DNA from: Longispora fulva
GTDB lineage: Bacteria; Actinomycetota; Actinomycetes; Mycobacteriales; Micromonosporaceae
Length of the DNA stretch: 64,000 bases
Direction of reading: 5' to 3'
Assembly: GCF_015751905.1 (NCBI RefSeq)
Contig: NZ_JADOUF010000001.1
Coordinates: forward strand, 1,984,001 to 2,048,000
Shown: positions 47,194 to 56,506 of the stretch, piece by piece
Layout: every line of letters starts with the position of its first letter
Numbering within the stretch: position 1 is the stretch's first letter
Translations under genes and position numbers: made by a program
Notes under the pieces: model-generated
What the model was told of the DNA's origin: nothing
Seen by the model: the letters and a program-made list of their open reading frames with translations, nothing else
The model's database searches: none

Positions 47194-48060
47194 ATGATCG
47201 TCATCCTGGGAGCGTCCGGAGCCACCGGCAGCGCGCTCCTCGACAGACTCGGCACGCTCGGCGTCCCCTCGCGGGCGTTGAGCCGCGATCCCGAGAGTCT
47301 GCGGGCCCGCCTCGACGGCCTGGGCGGCGGCCCGGTCGAGATCCACGCGGCCGACGCCGCCGACCCCGACTCGCTGCGGGTCGCCTTCAAGGGCGCCGAT
47401 CAGCTGTTCCTGACCATGTCCAACAGCCCGGCACAGGTGATGTTGGAGACCCAGGTCATCGACATCGCCGCCGAAGCCGGCATCGGGCACATCGTGAAGC
47501 TGTCCGCCCCCGCCGTCGGCCCGCGGTCCCCGGTCCTGTTCTCCCGCTGGCACCACGCCATCGAGGAACACCTCCGCTCCTCCGGCGTCACCCACACGGT
47601 GCTGCGGCCCTACGCGTTCCTGCAGAAGCTGCCCCACCTCGCGCCGACGATCACCGCCCAGGACGTCATCCTCGGCGCGATGGGCGAGGCGGGCTGCACG
47701 TACATCGACTGCCGCGACATCGCCGACGTGGCTGCCGCGGCCCTCACCCGCCCGGAACTCGCCGGCGGGGAGTACACGCTGACCGGCGACCGGACCTTCA
47801 CCTACCCGCAGCTCGCCGACGTGTTCAGCTCCCTGCTCGGTCGGACGATCCGCTACGTGGACCTGCCGCCCGACGCCATGCGCCGCAACCTCACCGAACA
47901 CGCCCACATGCCCGACTGGCTCGCCGGCCACATCGTCGAGATCCAGCAACTCGCCGTCACCCATCCGGAGACGCCCACCGACACCGTCGAACGCGTCCTC
48001 GGCCGGCCACCCCGGTCCCTGGGCGCCTATCTGCGCGAGAACCTGCACCAGTTCCGGTAG
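47194..48060 (+). CDS. NmrA-type NAD(P)H-binding protein
   Basis: The 288-residue protein begins MIVILGASGATGSALLDRL, the Rossmann loop of the atypical SDR/NmrA (QOR2-like) family, and retains the PYAFLQ motif typical of this group. It may be a quinone or redox-sensing reductase regulated by the MarR protein upstream. A hairpin follows. Confidence 0.88.
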   Translation: MIVILGASGATGSALLDRLGTLGVPSRALSRDPESLRARLDGLGGGPVEIHAADAADPDSLRVAFKGADQLFLTMSNSPAQVMLETQVIDIAAEAGIGHIVKLSAPAVGPRSPVLFSRWHHAIEEHLRSSGVTHTVLRPYAFLQKLPHLAPTITAQDVILGAMGEAGCTYIDCRDIADVAAAALTRPELAGGEYTLTGDRTFTYPQLADVFSSLLGRTIRYVDLPPDAMRRNLTEHAHMPDWLAGHIVEIQQLAVTHPETPTDTVERVLGRPPRSLGAYLRENLHQFR

Positions 48061-48075
48061 ACACCACCGCGCGTC

Positions 48076-48102
48076 GGGGCTGGTTCGTGCGGAGCCAGCC
48101 CC
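48076..48102 (+). terminator. hairpin terminator after the NmrA gene
   Basis: GGGGCTGG (48076-48083) and CCAGCCCC (48095-48102) form an eight-base-pair stem 16 bases after the stop. Confidence 0.6.
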
Positions 48103-48106
48103 TCGC

Positions 48107-48374
48107 TCACATCCCCACGACTCCGGCCCCGCTCCGCGCGACCCGCTTGCCGTCGGGGCTGTACGCGACCGACCAGCACGCGTCCAACATGGTGAACACC
48201 GGCCTGGGCCGGGCCTTCCCGGTGGCGACGTCGAAGGTGCGCAGGGTGGACCGCTCGTAGCCGCCGGTGATGCCCCGGGTCGCGTTCACGGGCGACGTGG
48301 CCGCGCCGAGCAGTTCCTCCTCGAGCCCGAACAGCAGGGTCCCGCCGTCCGGGCTCCTGTCGCCGATCCGGCGG
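48107..48374 (-). pseudogene. remnant of a WD40/PD40-type repeat protein
   Basis: On the minus strand, the last 80 or so codons before the stop at 48107 read like a beta-propeller tail (TLRTFDVATGKARP, then SVAYSPDGKRVARSG). No start codon, ribosome site or further repeats lie upstream, where the DNA instead encodes the neighbouring membrane protein in another frame. This looks like a truncated gene. Confidence 0.6.
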
Positions 48375-49250
48375 TCATCCGGCCGAGTCGATGTCGACAT
48401 CGGGATCGGGTCCGATGAGGTCCGGGTCGCACAGGAAGTTGTACAAGTCCGGGTGGTGCTCTGCGAGCACTTCGGGTCCGAGAACGATCGTGGCGGCAGC
48501 CAGAGCCGCCGGGTCGAGTCCCGCCACGTCCAGCTTCGCGTACCGTTCCCGGGCCCGGCGCAAGAGCCGCATGCCGAACGGCGTTCTACTGAACGGGTAG
48601 GACACATACCCGCCAGGCCCCCTGGCCGTGCTGTACATGAGGAGGGCCGCCGCCGCGAGGATCAGCAGCGCCGGACCGGCCCCGTCGAGGACGAGTATTG
48701 CGCCGGCGAGGGGAAGCGCACCCCAGGCCACCTGCACCGGGCTGCGGGACCGCCGAGAGGGATCCGGACTGTCCGGATATAGCAGGGACCCGTCTTGCAG
48801 ATCCCCGATGAATCCGTTTATCGCCGAGTTGACCAGTGCCCGGTGGTGCCGACGACGGGGGTTCAGGTCCTCACGGTGGATCCCGGATCCGGTCGAGGCG
48901 TCGGCATGGATCGCCCTGGCGACCGTCCCAGAACCGGCGGGTAGCGGCCCTGTCGCGCGGACCAGACCTGAGACGGAGGCGGCTCCGCTCAGGTGCAGCC
49001 AGGTCAGGGCAGCTCTGGTGGCACCGTTCGACCCGTCCTGCAAGATGCCGAGCACCTCAGGGTGCGGGTCGGAATCCGGGAGAGGTCGGGACTCGAGCTC
49101 CGCCATGTACTCGGCGATCCTCGCCCGCTCCGGCGGAGCCATCCGCCGTCCGGTCCGCCATTCCGCGTACCAGGCCAGGGCGCAGCACACCAGATACCCG
49201 CCCAGGCCGACGACCCAGGACCAGTGCTCGAAACCCCAGCCCAGCCGCAT
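48375..49250 (-). CDS. TIGR04222-type membrane protein
   Basis: The 291-residue protein has one N-terminal membrane helix, a cytosolic part (ALTWLHLSGAASVSGLVRATG), two C-terminal helices and an acidic tail. The layout matches actinobacterial TIGR04222 proteins of unknown function. The ATG at 49250 is chosen because the membrane helix follows directly. Confidence 0.7.
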   Translation of the reverse strand: MRLGWGFEHWSWVVGLGGYLVCCALAWYAEWRTGRRMAPPERARIAEYMAELESRPLPDSDPHPEVLGILQDGSNGATRAALTWLHLSGAASVSGLVRATGPLPAGSGTVARAIHADASTGSGIHREDLNPRRRHHRALVNSAINGFIGDLQDGSLLYPDSPDPSRRSRSPVQVAWGALPLAGAILVLDGAGPALLILAAAALLMYSTARGPGGYVSYPFSRTPFGMRLLRRARERYAKLDVAGLDPAALAAATIVLGPEVLAEHHPDLYNFLCDPDLIGPDPDVDIDSAG

Positions 49251-49375
49251 GCCCGCCAGTCTGTCCCACCGGCACAACCGACCACAAGGGACCTGACGGA
49301 TGCGGGTACGGGCCGAATCTGGTCGGTGATCTCGTCGACGCACGGGGTGGCCGATCCATGACAGGTCCGGGTCCG

Positions 49376-50014
49376 CTACGGCGTGTGCAGGCGGTAGAAC
49401 AGCTCGACGGCCGCGTCGGCCCGGGCCTCGATCGCCGCGCGGGACCAGGTCGTGGCGGTCAGGAGTCCGATGATCTGGGCGTCGCGGACGGCGAGTCCGT
49501 AGAGGATCGTGAACGCGTCGGCGGGGTCGGGGCAGCGCAGTTCGCCCTCGTGGTGGGCGCGGGCCAGCAGCGCCTCGAACAGCGGTCCGGTGGTGTGCCG
49601 GCCGTGGGCGAGGAGGAGCTCGGCGAGTTCGGGGGCCGCGGGGATGCCGGCGATCGCCGTCCGGTTCAGGGCGAGGGACCGCGACCCGGTGAGCAGTGTC
49701 AGCAGCCCCGTGACGGCGAGCAGCAGGACGGGGCGCACCGGTGCGCCGTCGGGTGCGTCCAGCGCGGCGCGGACCCGTTCGTTGGTGGCGGCGGCCTCGC
49801 GGAGAACGATGGCCTCCAGGAGTCCGTGCCGGTCGCCGAACTGGTGGTAGATCGTCTCCTTCGACGCCCTGGCGCGTTCGGCGATCTTGCGGGTGGACAG
49901 TGCCGCGAATCCCTCGGCCTCCAGGATCTCCACTGCGGCGTCCAGGATCGCGGCCCGCCGCGCCTCCCCGCGGGCGGACGAGGGTTGGCGGGTGAAATTT
50001 GGCAACGGACTCAT
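49376..50014 (-). CDS. TetR-family transcriptional repressor
   Basis: The 212-residue protein has a TetR helix-turn-helix (AAILDAAVEILEAEGFAALS, then ASKETIYHQFGDRHGLLEAI). It is divergent from a DUF1772 gene with only 27 bases between the starts, spanned by a palindrome, so it should repress both. Confidence 0.92.
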   Translation of the reverse strand: MSPLPNFTRQPSSARGEARRAAILDAAVEILEAEGFAALSTRKIAERARASKETIYHQFGDRHGLLEAIVLREAAATNERVRAALDAPDGAPVRPVLLLAVTGLLTLLTGSRSLALNRTAIAGIPAAPELAELLLAHGRHTTGPLFEALLARAHHEGELRCPDPADAFTILYGLAVRDAQIIGLLTATTWSRAAIEARADAAVELFYRLHTP

Positions 50015-50023
50015 CTACGAACC

Positions 50024-50037
50024 GTACCGTACGGTAC
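50024..50037. promoter_or_regulatory. TetR operator in the 27-base divergent gap
   Basis: GTACCGTACGGTAC is a perfect 14-base palindrome lying nine bases from the TetR start and four bases from the DUF1772 start. The gap leaves no room for ribosome sites, so leaderless transcripts are likely in at least one direction. Confidence 0.75.
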
Positions 50038-50041
50038 TGGA

Positions 50042-50581
50042 ATGGCTCACACGCCCCCCACGCTCCGGGCTCAAATGGTCGCCACCGGTCTCGCCACGGT
50101 GCTCCTCGGTCTGGTCTCCGGCTTCTTCTACGCCTACGCCTGCTCCGTCATGGTCGGCCTCACCCACGCCGACGACGTCACGTTCATCGCCGCCATGCAG
50201 GCCGTCAACGCCCACGTCCGCAATCTGGGCTTCGCGCCGAGCTTCTTCGGCGCGCTCGCGATCACCGCCCTGGCCGCAGCCCTGGGATGGCGGCGGTGGC
50301 GCGGGCGCGCCACCGCCCTGCTAGCGGCGGCCTTCCTCATCTACGCCGTCGGCGGATTCCTGCTCACCCTCGTGGTCAATGTCCCGCTGAACGACCAGCT
50401 GGCCACCGCCGGCGATCCACACTTGCTGGCCGACCCGGCGGCCGTCCGCGCCGCCTACGAGGGGCCGTGGACCACGTGGAACCTCGTCCGCACGATCGCC
50501 TCCACCGTGGCGCTGGCCCTGTCCTGCGCTGCGCTGCACCACCTCGGCCGCCAGAAAGCCGCAAAGGACAACAAGCCATAG
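50042..50581 (+). CDS. DUF1772-type membrane protein
   Basis: The 179-residue protein has four membrane helices, and the NVPLND motif followed by a conserved W (GPWTTWN) is characteristic of DUF1772. It is controlled by the divergent TetR repressor. The function is unknown. Confidence 0.8.
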   Translation: MAHTPPTLRAQMVATGLATVLLGLVSGFFYAYACSVMVGLTHADDVTFIAAMQAVNAHVRNLGFAPSFFGALAITALAAALGWRRWRGRATALLAAAFLIYAVGGFLLTLVVNVPLNDQLATAGDPHLLADPAAVRAAYEGPWTTWNLVRTIASTVALALSCAALHHLGRQKAAKDNKP

Positions 50582-51027
50582 TCCACGCTGGACATCACTA
50601 TTGACCTGGTATTTCTCACCATCCGCACCGCGATATGGGTATCCGACCGAACGCCACCGACGCGCCCCGGGCCGACCGCGCAGTGACCCCACCGCCCGTG
50701 ACCGCGGTTGACGCTGTCGTCCGCCGGGTACCCGAAGGAAGGCCACCCGCGAAACACATCCTCCGCGCAGCGGTTCTGGAGTCCGGCACCACGGCCTTCG
50801 AGAGGCCGTGGCCGCGGCTCCGGACGGCCACATCGAGGACCCGCCCCCGTGCTCCGCGTCGTCCCGCCACGACCGGGCGCGCCGGGAACCGTCGGCTCGG
50901 CGCGCCGCGCTCACCGGCACTGACAGCATGATTGCGATATGCATCGACCCTGGTAGATTTGACGCTGTCGTGGACAGGGCGTGGCCTGGCCGGCACCCTG
51001 CACGCGTCCGTCGTGACAGGGGGAATC
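50582..51027. other. intergenic region without a supported gene
   Basis: Nothing convincing lies in this 446-base stretch; open frames here lack ribosome sites and look like chance readings of high-GC DNA. An AT-richer patch at 50925-50965 probably contains the promoter of the toxin gene. Confidence 0.3.
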
Positions 51028-54000
51028 ATGCGTTCGACCCGCGCAGACCGGCCCACTCCGCAGACCGAGGCCGAGCGGCCGCCCGCGGCCCGCCGCCCCG
51101 CCTCCCACTGGCACCTCCTCCAGCGCCTGGCCGGCAACACCGCCGTGACCGGTCTGCTCGACGGCGGCCCGTCGCCGCACCTGACCGCCGCGCCCACGCC
51201 GCCGGACCCGCGGCACCCGACGCCCCGACCCGCGACACAGGCTCCGCCGACCCCGCTGCCGCCGCCGCCACGGCCGGAGCGGTCACCCGTCGCCGCACCG
51301 ACCCGACCCCCGCGTCCGCCGGCGCCGGACGTCGACAGTGCACCGCTGCTCGAGGATGCCCGGCAGGCCGCCGGCGCGGCGGGTGAGCGCGAAGCCCAGG
51401 CCCGTGCCGACTTCCAGACCGCAGCCGCCGACGCCCGGTCGGCCGTCACAGCGCTGCCGGCGCCAGCCGAGCCACCACAGGCGCGCAACGCCGCGGCGCG
51501 GGCACTCGTCCAGGCCGTTCTCGCCGCCGGCACGGCCGGCACCGCCCGGCTGGGCGCCGCCTCCGGAGCTGCGATCGCCGCGATCGGTGAAACCACCCAG
51601 GCCGAGGCCGGCCAGATCGGCCAGGCGGCGCGGCAGCAGGTCGAGCGCGTGGACGAGCACACCCGGCAGGCCCACGACCAGGTGACCGCCGGCGGACGCG
51701 CCCAGGCCGCAGCACTCCGGGCAGGCCAGGCGGCGGCGGGCGGCCGGCTCGGGAAATGGCGGCAGGGCGAGAAGGACCGGGTCAGCACGGCGGTCGCCAC
51801 CCACGCCGGCGACATCCGGGCCGCCGGGGCCGAGAGTCGCGCACAGATCGCCGCCGGCGCCGAGGCTGCCGTCACGTCGGCGACCGCCGCCCTGTCCTCC
51901 GGGGCCGACCGGGCGGGACAGCTCGGCGGTGCCGGCGGCTCCGAGCCGGTCGACAAGGGCAAGGCCCAGGTGGCCGACCGGGCGTCCGGGGACGCGCGTG
52001 ACCAGCTACGTCGGGCGTCCGGCGAGGCGACCGCGGGGCTGCGCGGCCGGGCGGCGGAGAGTGACCGCGAGGTCAGCCGGGGCACGGACCGGATGGCCGC
52101 CCAGGTCGAGGCCGAACTGCCCGGCGCCACGTCGACGATCGACGGTGCCGCCACCGACACCTCCACAGAGGTGGGCCGGACCACCACGGAGGCCACCGCC
52201 TCGGTCGCCGAGCACGTCACCCGGGCATCCGGGCAGATCAGCCGGGCGGGCTCGGCCGCGGCCACCGCCGCCAGTACCCGGGCGACCCTGGACCGGGCCC
52301 AACTGCTCGACGCCGGCGCGCAGGCCGCGACGGCGCTGCGGACCCGGGTCGCCGAGGCCGCCGCCGCCGCTCACGACCAGATCACCGAGATCGCCGGGCA
52401 GGCCGCGGCGATCCCGCTCGACGAGCGGGCCGCCGCCGCCGCGACGGGCGAGGTCCAGACGGTGATCGGCGCGGAGTTCGACACCGCCGCGACCGGCCTC
52501 GCCCGGGTGTCCGACGCCGTCGGCGGGGAGCTCGCCGGCGCGGCCGGACAGTCCCGGGCCGCACTGGCCGAGGCTCCGGCGCGTGCCGCCGGCGTGCTGT
52601 CCCGGGCCGCCGCGATGACCGTCGGCGACCTCGCGGACGGCACGGCGCGGGTCACCAGCGGCGTCGAGGCCATGGTGTCCGGGACGACCACCGGCGGGAC
52701 GGCGGCGGTGACAGCGGCGGGTCAGCGGCTCACCGACGCGGCGGGCGAGGCACGCACCGGTCTGACGGCGGCGGCCGGCACCGCCCGCCAAGATCTCGCC
52801 GCGCCCGCCGAGCAGACCCGGGTCAACACCGAGGAGGCCCTGGCCGGCGTCGGCGAACGGATCAGCCGCGGCCAGCAGCAGGTGGCCGATCGGGGCTCGG
52901 CGGTGCAGCGGACCGCGCAGCGCGTCGTGCAGCGCTCGATCCTCGGCTCCATCGGCGACTGGTTCGCCCGGCAGTGGGACGACATCAAGGAGATGCTCGG
53001 CAACTGGGGCTTCTGGGCCGGACTGCTGGTCACCCTGGTGCTCTTCCCGTTCATCGGTCCGGCGGCGCTCGTCGTCGGCGGCGCTGTGGGCGGCGCGGTC
53101 AGCGGAATCCAGCAGAACGTCAAGAGCGGCCGCGACTGGTACGACTGGCGCAACATCACCCGAGGCGCGCTGATCGGGGCGGCGGCTGGCGCGGCGTTCG
53201 CCCTCGGTGGCGTCGCGCTGGCGGCGTTCGGGCTGGAGGGCGCCGCGCTCGTCGCCGGTGAGATGGTGCTCGCGGGCGGGATCGGCGCGATCATCAACGT
53301 GGTCAACGGCGAGCCGTGGGACAAGGGCCTGCTCGGCAACATCATGCTCGTCGGGCTGTTCCGGGGCATGGGCAAGCTGTTCCCCGGTCTGTTCGGTGGT
53401 GGTCGTGTGCCCGTCGAGGAGGGCGCGCCGGGTGGCGGCCGGCCCCCCGTCGAGGAGGGCGACCCGGTGCCCGTGCCGGACGAGCTGCCCGAAGGCTGCT
53501 TCGTGCCCGGCACCCTGGTGCTCACTCCCGACGGGCCGGTGCCGATCGAGCGGCTAGTCCCCGGCGACAAGGTCATCGGCGCGGAGCCGGGCGGCGAGCC
53601 CGGGCCGCGGCTCGTCGCCGCCGTCATGGCGCACACCGTGCCCTGGGTCCTCGACCTGAGCGTTGCCGGACAGGTGATCGGTTGCAGTCCCGAGCACCCG
53701 TTCTGGGTGGAGGGCGTCGGGTGGACCCCTGCAGGCCGCCTGACCGCGGACTGCGTGCTGATCACCGCGGGCGGCCAGGCGGTGCCACTGGCCAAGGTGG
53801 CTCCTCGACCGCGCGGTTCCTGGCGGGTGCACAACCTCACTGTCGCCGGCAGCCACACCTACTTCGTGACCGAGGCCGCCGTACTGGTGCACAACAAGGC
53901 GCGCCGGGCCAGACCCCCGTCGGCGGACCTGCAGGCCGCCAAGGCCGGCGAGGTCGCCGAACTCGAGAGCCTCAAAACCCGGGCCCGCCAGGCCCGCCAG

Positions 54001-54450
54001 GGGGCCGAGGAGCTGCCGGAGGACACGCCCAACCGGGACGCCGCCGTCCGCGAGCTGCGCGATATCGAGCACGAACTCAGGGAACTGCAGGTGGATGCCG
54101 ACGGCGCGCAGAGCACCGAGTCTCTCGGCGAGACCACCGCCGCCCGGGGGCAGATCGAGGGCAGGGTGGCCGAGTTGGAAGGCCAGCTGCCGCGCCGGCC
54201 GCAGCCAGTCGAGCAGCCCCCGCCCGGCCGGCAGGCCGCCGAGACCTACCCGACCGTGGAGGCCGCGATCGGCCAGGTCGAGGGGCGGGCCCAGGTGGTG
54301 CAGACCGTGGAGACCGCCAATCCCGATCTGCGGGCCCAGGGCTTCACGAAGACGGTGTACGTCGTGGACTCCAACGGCACCCAGTGGACGGTGCACCACA
54401 ACCCGCGTACCGGTCGCTTCTTCGGCGCGCACCACTCGTCCTCGAACTGA
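51028..54450 (+). CDS. Hint-domain polymorphic toxin-like protein
   Basis: The 1140-residue protein begins with a short LLQRLAGNTAV motif also seen in eCIS/DUF4157-type effectors. A long Ala-rich helical region (about 95-630) follows, then a membrane-type segment (about 665-720). A Hint autoprocessing domain spans residues 824-956, with the N-terminal cysteine in GCFVPGT and ending VLVHN. The C-terminal 184 residues, ending TGRFFGAHHSSSN, would be the released toxin. AGGGGG precedes the ATG. No immunity-like gene follows; the next gene is convergent. The toxin activity is not recognised. Confidence 0.8.
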   Translation: MRSTRADRPTPQTEAERPPAARRPASHWHLLQRLAGNTAVTGLLDGGPSPHLTAAPTPPDPRHPTPRPATQAPPTPLPPPPRPERSPVAAPTRPPRPPAPDVDSAPLLEDARQAAGAAGEREAQARADFQTAAADARSAVTALPAPAEPPQARNAAARALVQAVLAAGTAGTARLGAASGAAIAAIGETTQAEAGQIGQAARQQVERVDEHTRQAHDQVTAGGRAQAAALRAGQAAAGGRLGKWRQGEKDRVSTAVATHAGDIRAAGAESRAQIAAGAEAAVTSATAALSSGADRAGQLGGAGGSEPVDKGKAQVADRASGDARDQLRRASGEATAGLRGRAAESDREVSRGTDRMAAQVEAELPGATSTIDGAATDTSTEVGRTTTEATASVAEHVTRASGQISRAGSAAATAASTRATLDRAQLLDAGAQAATALRTRVAEAAAAAHDQITEIAGQAAAIPLDERAAAAATGEVQTVIGAEFDTAATGLARVSDAVGGELAGAAGQSRAALAEAPARAAGVLSRAAAMTVGDLADGTARVTSGVEAMVSGTTTGGTAAVTAAGQRLTDAAGEARTGLTAAAGTARQDLAAPAEQTRVNTEEALAGVGERISRGQQQVADRGSAVQRTAQRVVQRSILGSIGDWFARQWDDIKEMLGNWGFWAGLLVTLVLFPFIGPAALVVGGAVGGAVSGIQQNVKSGRDWYDWRNITRGALIGAAAGAAFALGGVALAAFGLEGAALVAGEMVLAGGIGAIINVVNGEPWDKGLLGNIMLVGLFRGMGKLFPGLFGGGRVPVEEGAPGGGRPPVEEGDPVPVPDELPEGCFVPGTLVLTPDGPVPIERLVPGDKVIGAEPGGEPGPRLVAAVMAHTVPWVLDLSVAGQVIGCSPEHPFWVEGVGWTPAGRLTADCVLITAGGQAVPLAKVAPRPRGSWRVHNLTVAGSHTYFVTEAAVLVHNKARRARPPSADLQAAKAGEVAELESLKTRARQARQGAEELPEDTPNRDAAVRELRDIEHELRELQVDADGAQSTESLGETTAARGQIEGRVAELEGQLPRRPQPVEQPPPGRQAAETYPTVEAAIGQVEGRAQVVQTVETANPDLRAQGFTKTVYVVDSNGTQWTVHHNPRTGRFFGAHHSSSN

Positions 54451-54500
54451 CCTCCGGCGACGCACCTCGGCGCGACCGCCGGGCAGCCAGGGACCGCGGC

Positions 54501-55691
54501 TCAGATCGCCCGGGCCCAGCCGCCGTTGCGCACCACGAACAGGGCGAGGGTGTCCGGGCGCATCCCGCCGTGGTTGGACGACGTGAACGAGTAGTTGCCG
54601 GCGATGCCGTAGTAGGTGGTGTGTTCGAGCATGTCCCGGATCCTGTCGCGCTCGGTCCCGCCGGCGGAGGCGATCGCCTCGGTGACGAGGTAGAGCGCGT
54701 CGTACGCGTTCGGCGCGAGGCCGGAGAAGTAGTCGTACTTCTCCACGTACTTCTTGCGGAACTGGTGCTGCGCGATCGCGGTCTGGCTGTTGGCGATCGC
54801 GTAGGGGTCCAGGACGGCGGGGTGCACCATGTACATCCCCTCGGCGTCCGCCCGGTTCTGGCCGGCGAGGAGGTTGTCCGCCCCGGCCGTGGGGTCGAGG
54901 AACACCTTCCCGGTGAAGCCCGAGGCCCGCACGGCGGCGATCGCGCGCCCCGCGCCGGGCATCAGCGCGCCGATGACAACCGTGTCGGGGTTGGCCGCGA
55001 GCACCGCCGCCCACCGGTCGGCGACGTCGGTGCCGTCCTCGGCGAACCGCTCGGTGCGCACGATGCGCATCCCCTCGGCGGCGCGGGCCGTGATCGCCGG
55101 CGTCAGTGCCCTGGTGACGAGGTCGCCGTAGGCGCTGGACGCGGTCAGGACCCCGACCCGGCGGGCGCCTAGCCGGCGGGCGTTGTCGACGACGGCCTCG
55201 GCGACGTCGCCGGCGTTGGGGGCGACCTTGAAGGTGTACCGGCGTTCGGCCAGCGGCGTCACGAGCGCGTCGCTCGCGCCCAGGGACACCGTGGGCACCC
55301 GCAGCGCCTCGGTGGCACCGATGATCCCGAGGGAGACCGGGGTGGTGCCCGCGCCGATGATCGCGGCCGCGTGGTCGTCGTCGGCGAGGTTCCTGGCCTC
55401 CTGCGCGGCCCTGGTCGGGTCGCTGCCGTTGTCCCGCACGGCGAGCCGGATCCGCATGTGTTTCGCGCCGACCTTGACGCCGGTCTCGTTGATCCGGTCG
55501 GCCGTGATCTGGAGCGCGCGCAGGTTCACGGTGCCGATCTCCGCCGCCGGTCCGGTCAGCTCCAGGTCCACGCCGACGACGATCTCGCCGTCGAAGGTGT
55601 CCGGTGAGTCCTGCCGGGTGGTCGTGCATCCCGCCAGTAGGGCGAGCGCACTCAGCGCGGTGATCGCCGGGCCACTTCTGCGTAAGATCAT
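54501..55691 (-). CDS. ABC substrate-binding lipoprotein, branched-chain amino acid type
   Basis: The 396-residue protein has a lipobox (LALLAGCTTT) and a type I periplasmic-binding fold (VVGVDLELTGPAAEIGTVNL, then LAPNAYDALYLVTEAI) of the LivJ family. No permease or ATPase genes adjoin it, so it may serve a distant transporter. Confidence 0.88.
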   Translation of the reverse strand: MILRRSGPAITALSALALLAGCTTTRQDSPDTFDGEIVVGVDLELTGPAAEIGTVNLRALQITADRINETGVKVGAKHMRIRLAVRDNGSDPTRAAQEARNLADDDHAAAIIGAGTTPVSLGIIGATEALRVPTVSLGASDALVTPLAERRYTFKVAPNAGDVAEAVVDNARRLGARRVGVLTASSAYGDLVTRALTPAITARAAEGMRIVRTERFAEDGTDVADRWAAVLAANPDTVVIGALMPGAGRAIAAVRASGFTGKVFLDPTAGADNLLAGQNRADAEGMYMVHPAVLDPYAIANSQTAIAQHQFRKKYVEKYDYFSGLAPNAYDALYLVTEAIASAGGTERDRIRDMLEHTTYYGIAGNYSFTSSNHGGMRPDTLALFVVRNGGWARAI

Positions 55692-55813
55692 CGACGCATG
55701 ATCACTGGACCATTACGGACTGTCAATGGTTGACGGATCCTGTAACCGTCATGTGATCTGAACGGGTTGTGGACAGTTGTGCCAGGTGGAGCGGCGATTG
55801 CGCTCGAAAGCCG

Positions 55814-56506
55814 CTATGTCGACGTGGCCACCCACCGCTGGTGCAGGGTGGCGAACAGGCCGCCCGCCCGGAGCAGATCCTCGGGCGGGCCGACCTCCGC
55901 GATCCGGCCACCGGAGACCACGGCGACCTGGTCCGCGTCGAGCACGCTGGACAGCCGGTGTGCGACGAGGACCGTGGTGCGGCCGTGCCGGAGCCGGTGC
56001 AGCGCGTCGCGGACCCGGGACTCGCTGTCGAGGTCGAGGTGGCGGGTCGCCTCGTCCAGGACCAGGGCGGCCGGGTCCGCCAGGAAGGCCCGCGCCACGG
56101 CTGCCGGCTGCCGTTCGCCGGCGGCGAGCCGTACTCCGCGCTCGCCGACCGGCTGGTCGAGGTGCCCGCCGAGCCGCTCCCCGGCGCCGATCGCCCGGAC
56201 CGCCGCCTCGACCCGCGCGGGGCTCGCGTCCGGGTCGCCGAACCGCAGGTTGTCGGCCAGGGTGCCGGCGAAGCGGAACCCCTCCTGGGGTACGAGACTG
56301 ACGGCCCGGCGCAGGTCCCGCGCGCGCAGGTCCCTCAGGTCGACGCCGTCGAGGCTCAGGTGTCCGGCGAGCGGATCGTGGAACCGCAGCAGCAGCCTGG
56401 CGATGGTGGACTTGCCGGCACCGGTGACGCCGACGAGTGCCAGGGTGCCCCCGGCCGGGACGCGTACGCGCGGCTGCTCACCGGCTGACGGGGCGCCTGT
56501 CTGTCC
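55814..56506 (-). pseudogene. decayed ABC exporter ATP-binding domain
   Basis: An open frame without a start codon follows the SDR stop directly. It keeps the Walker A LVGVTGAGKST and a Walker B LVLDEAT, but the signature is LAAGERQ instead of LSGGQ and the membrane domain is missing. It is the C-terminal remnant of an exporter-type ABC protein. Confidence 0.75.

Noticed and set aside
50616-52265. 549-codon minus-strand frame over the toxin gene start
   Set aside because: Low-complexity Ala/Ser/Arg reading that mirrors the Ala-rich helical region of the real gene.
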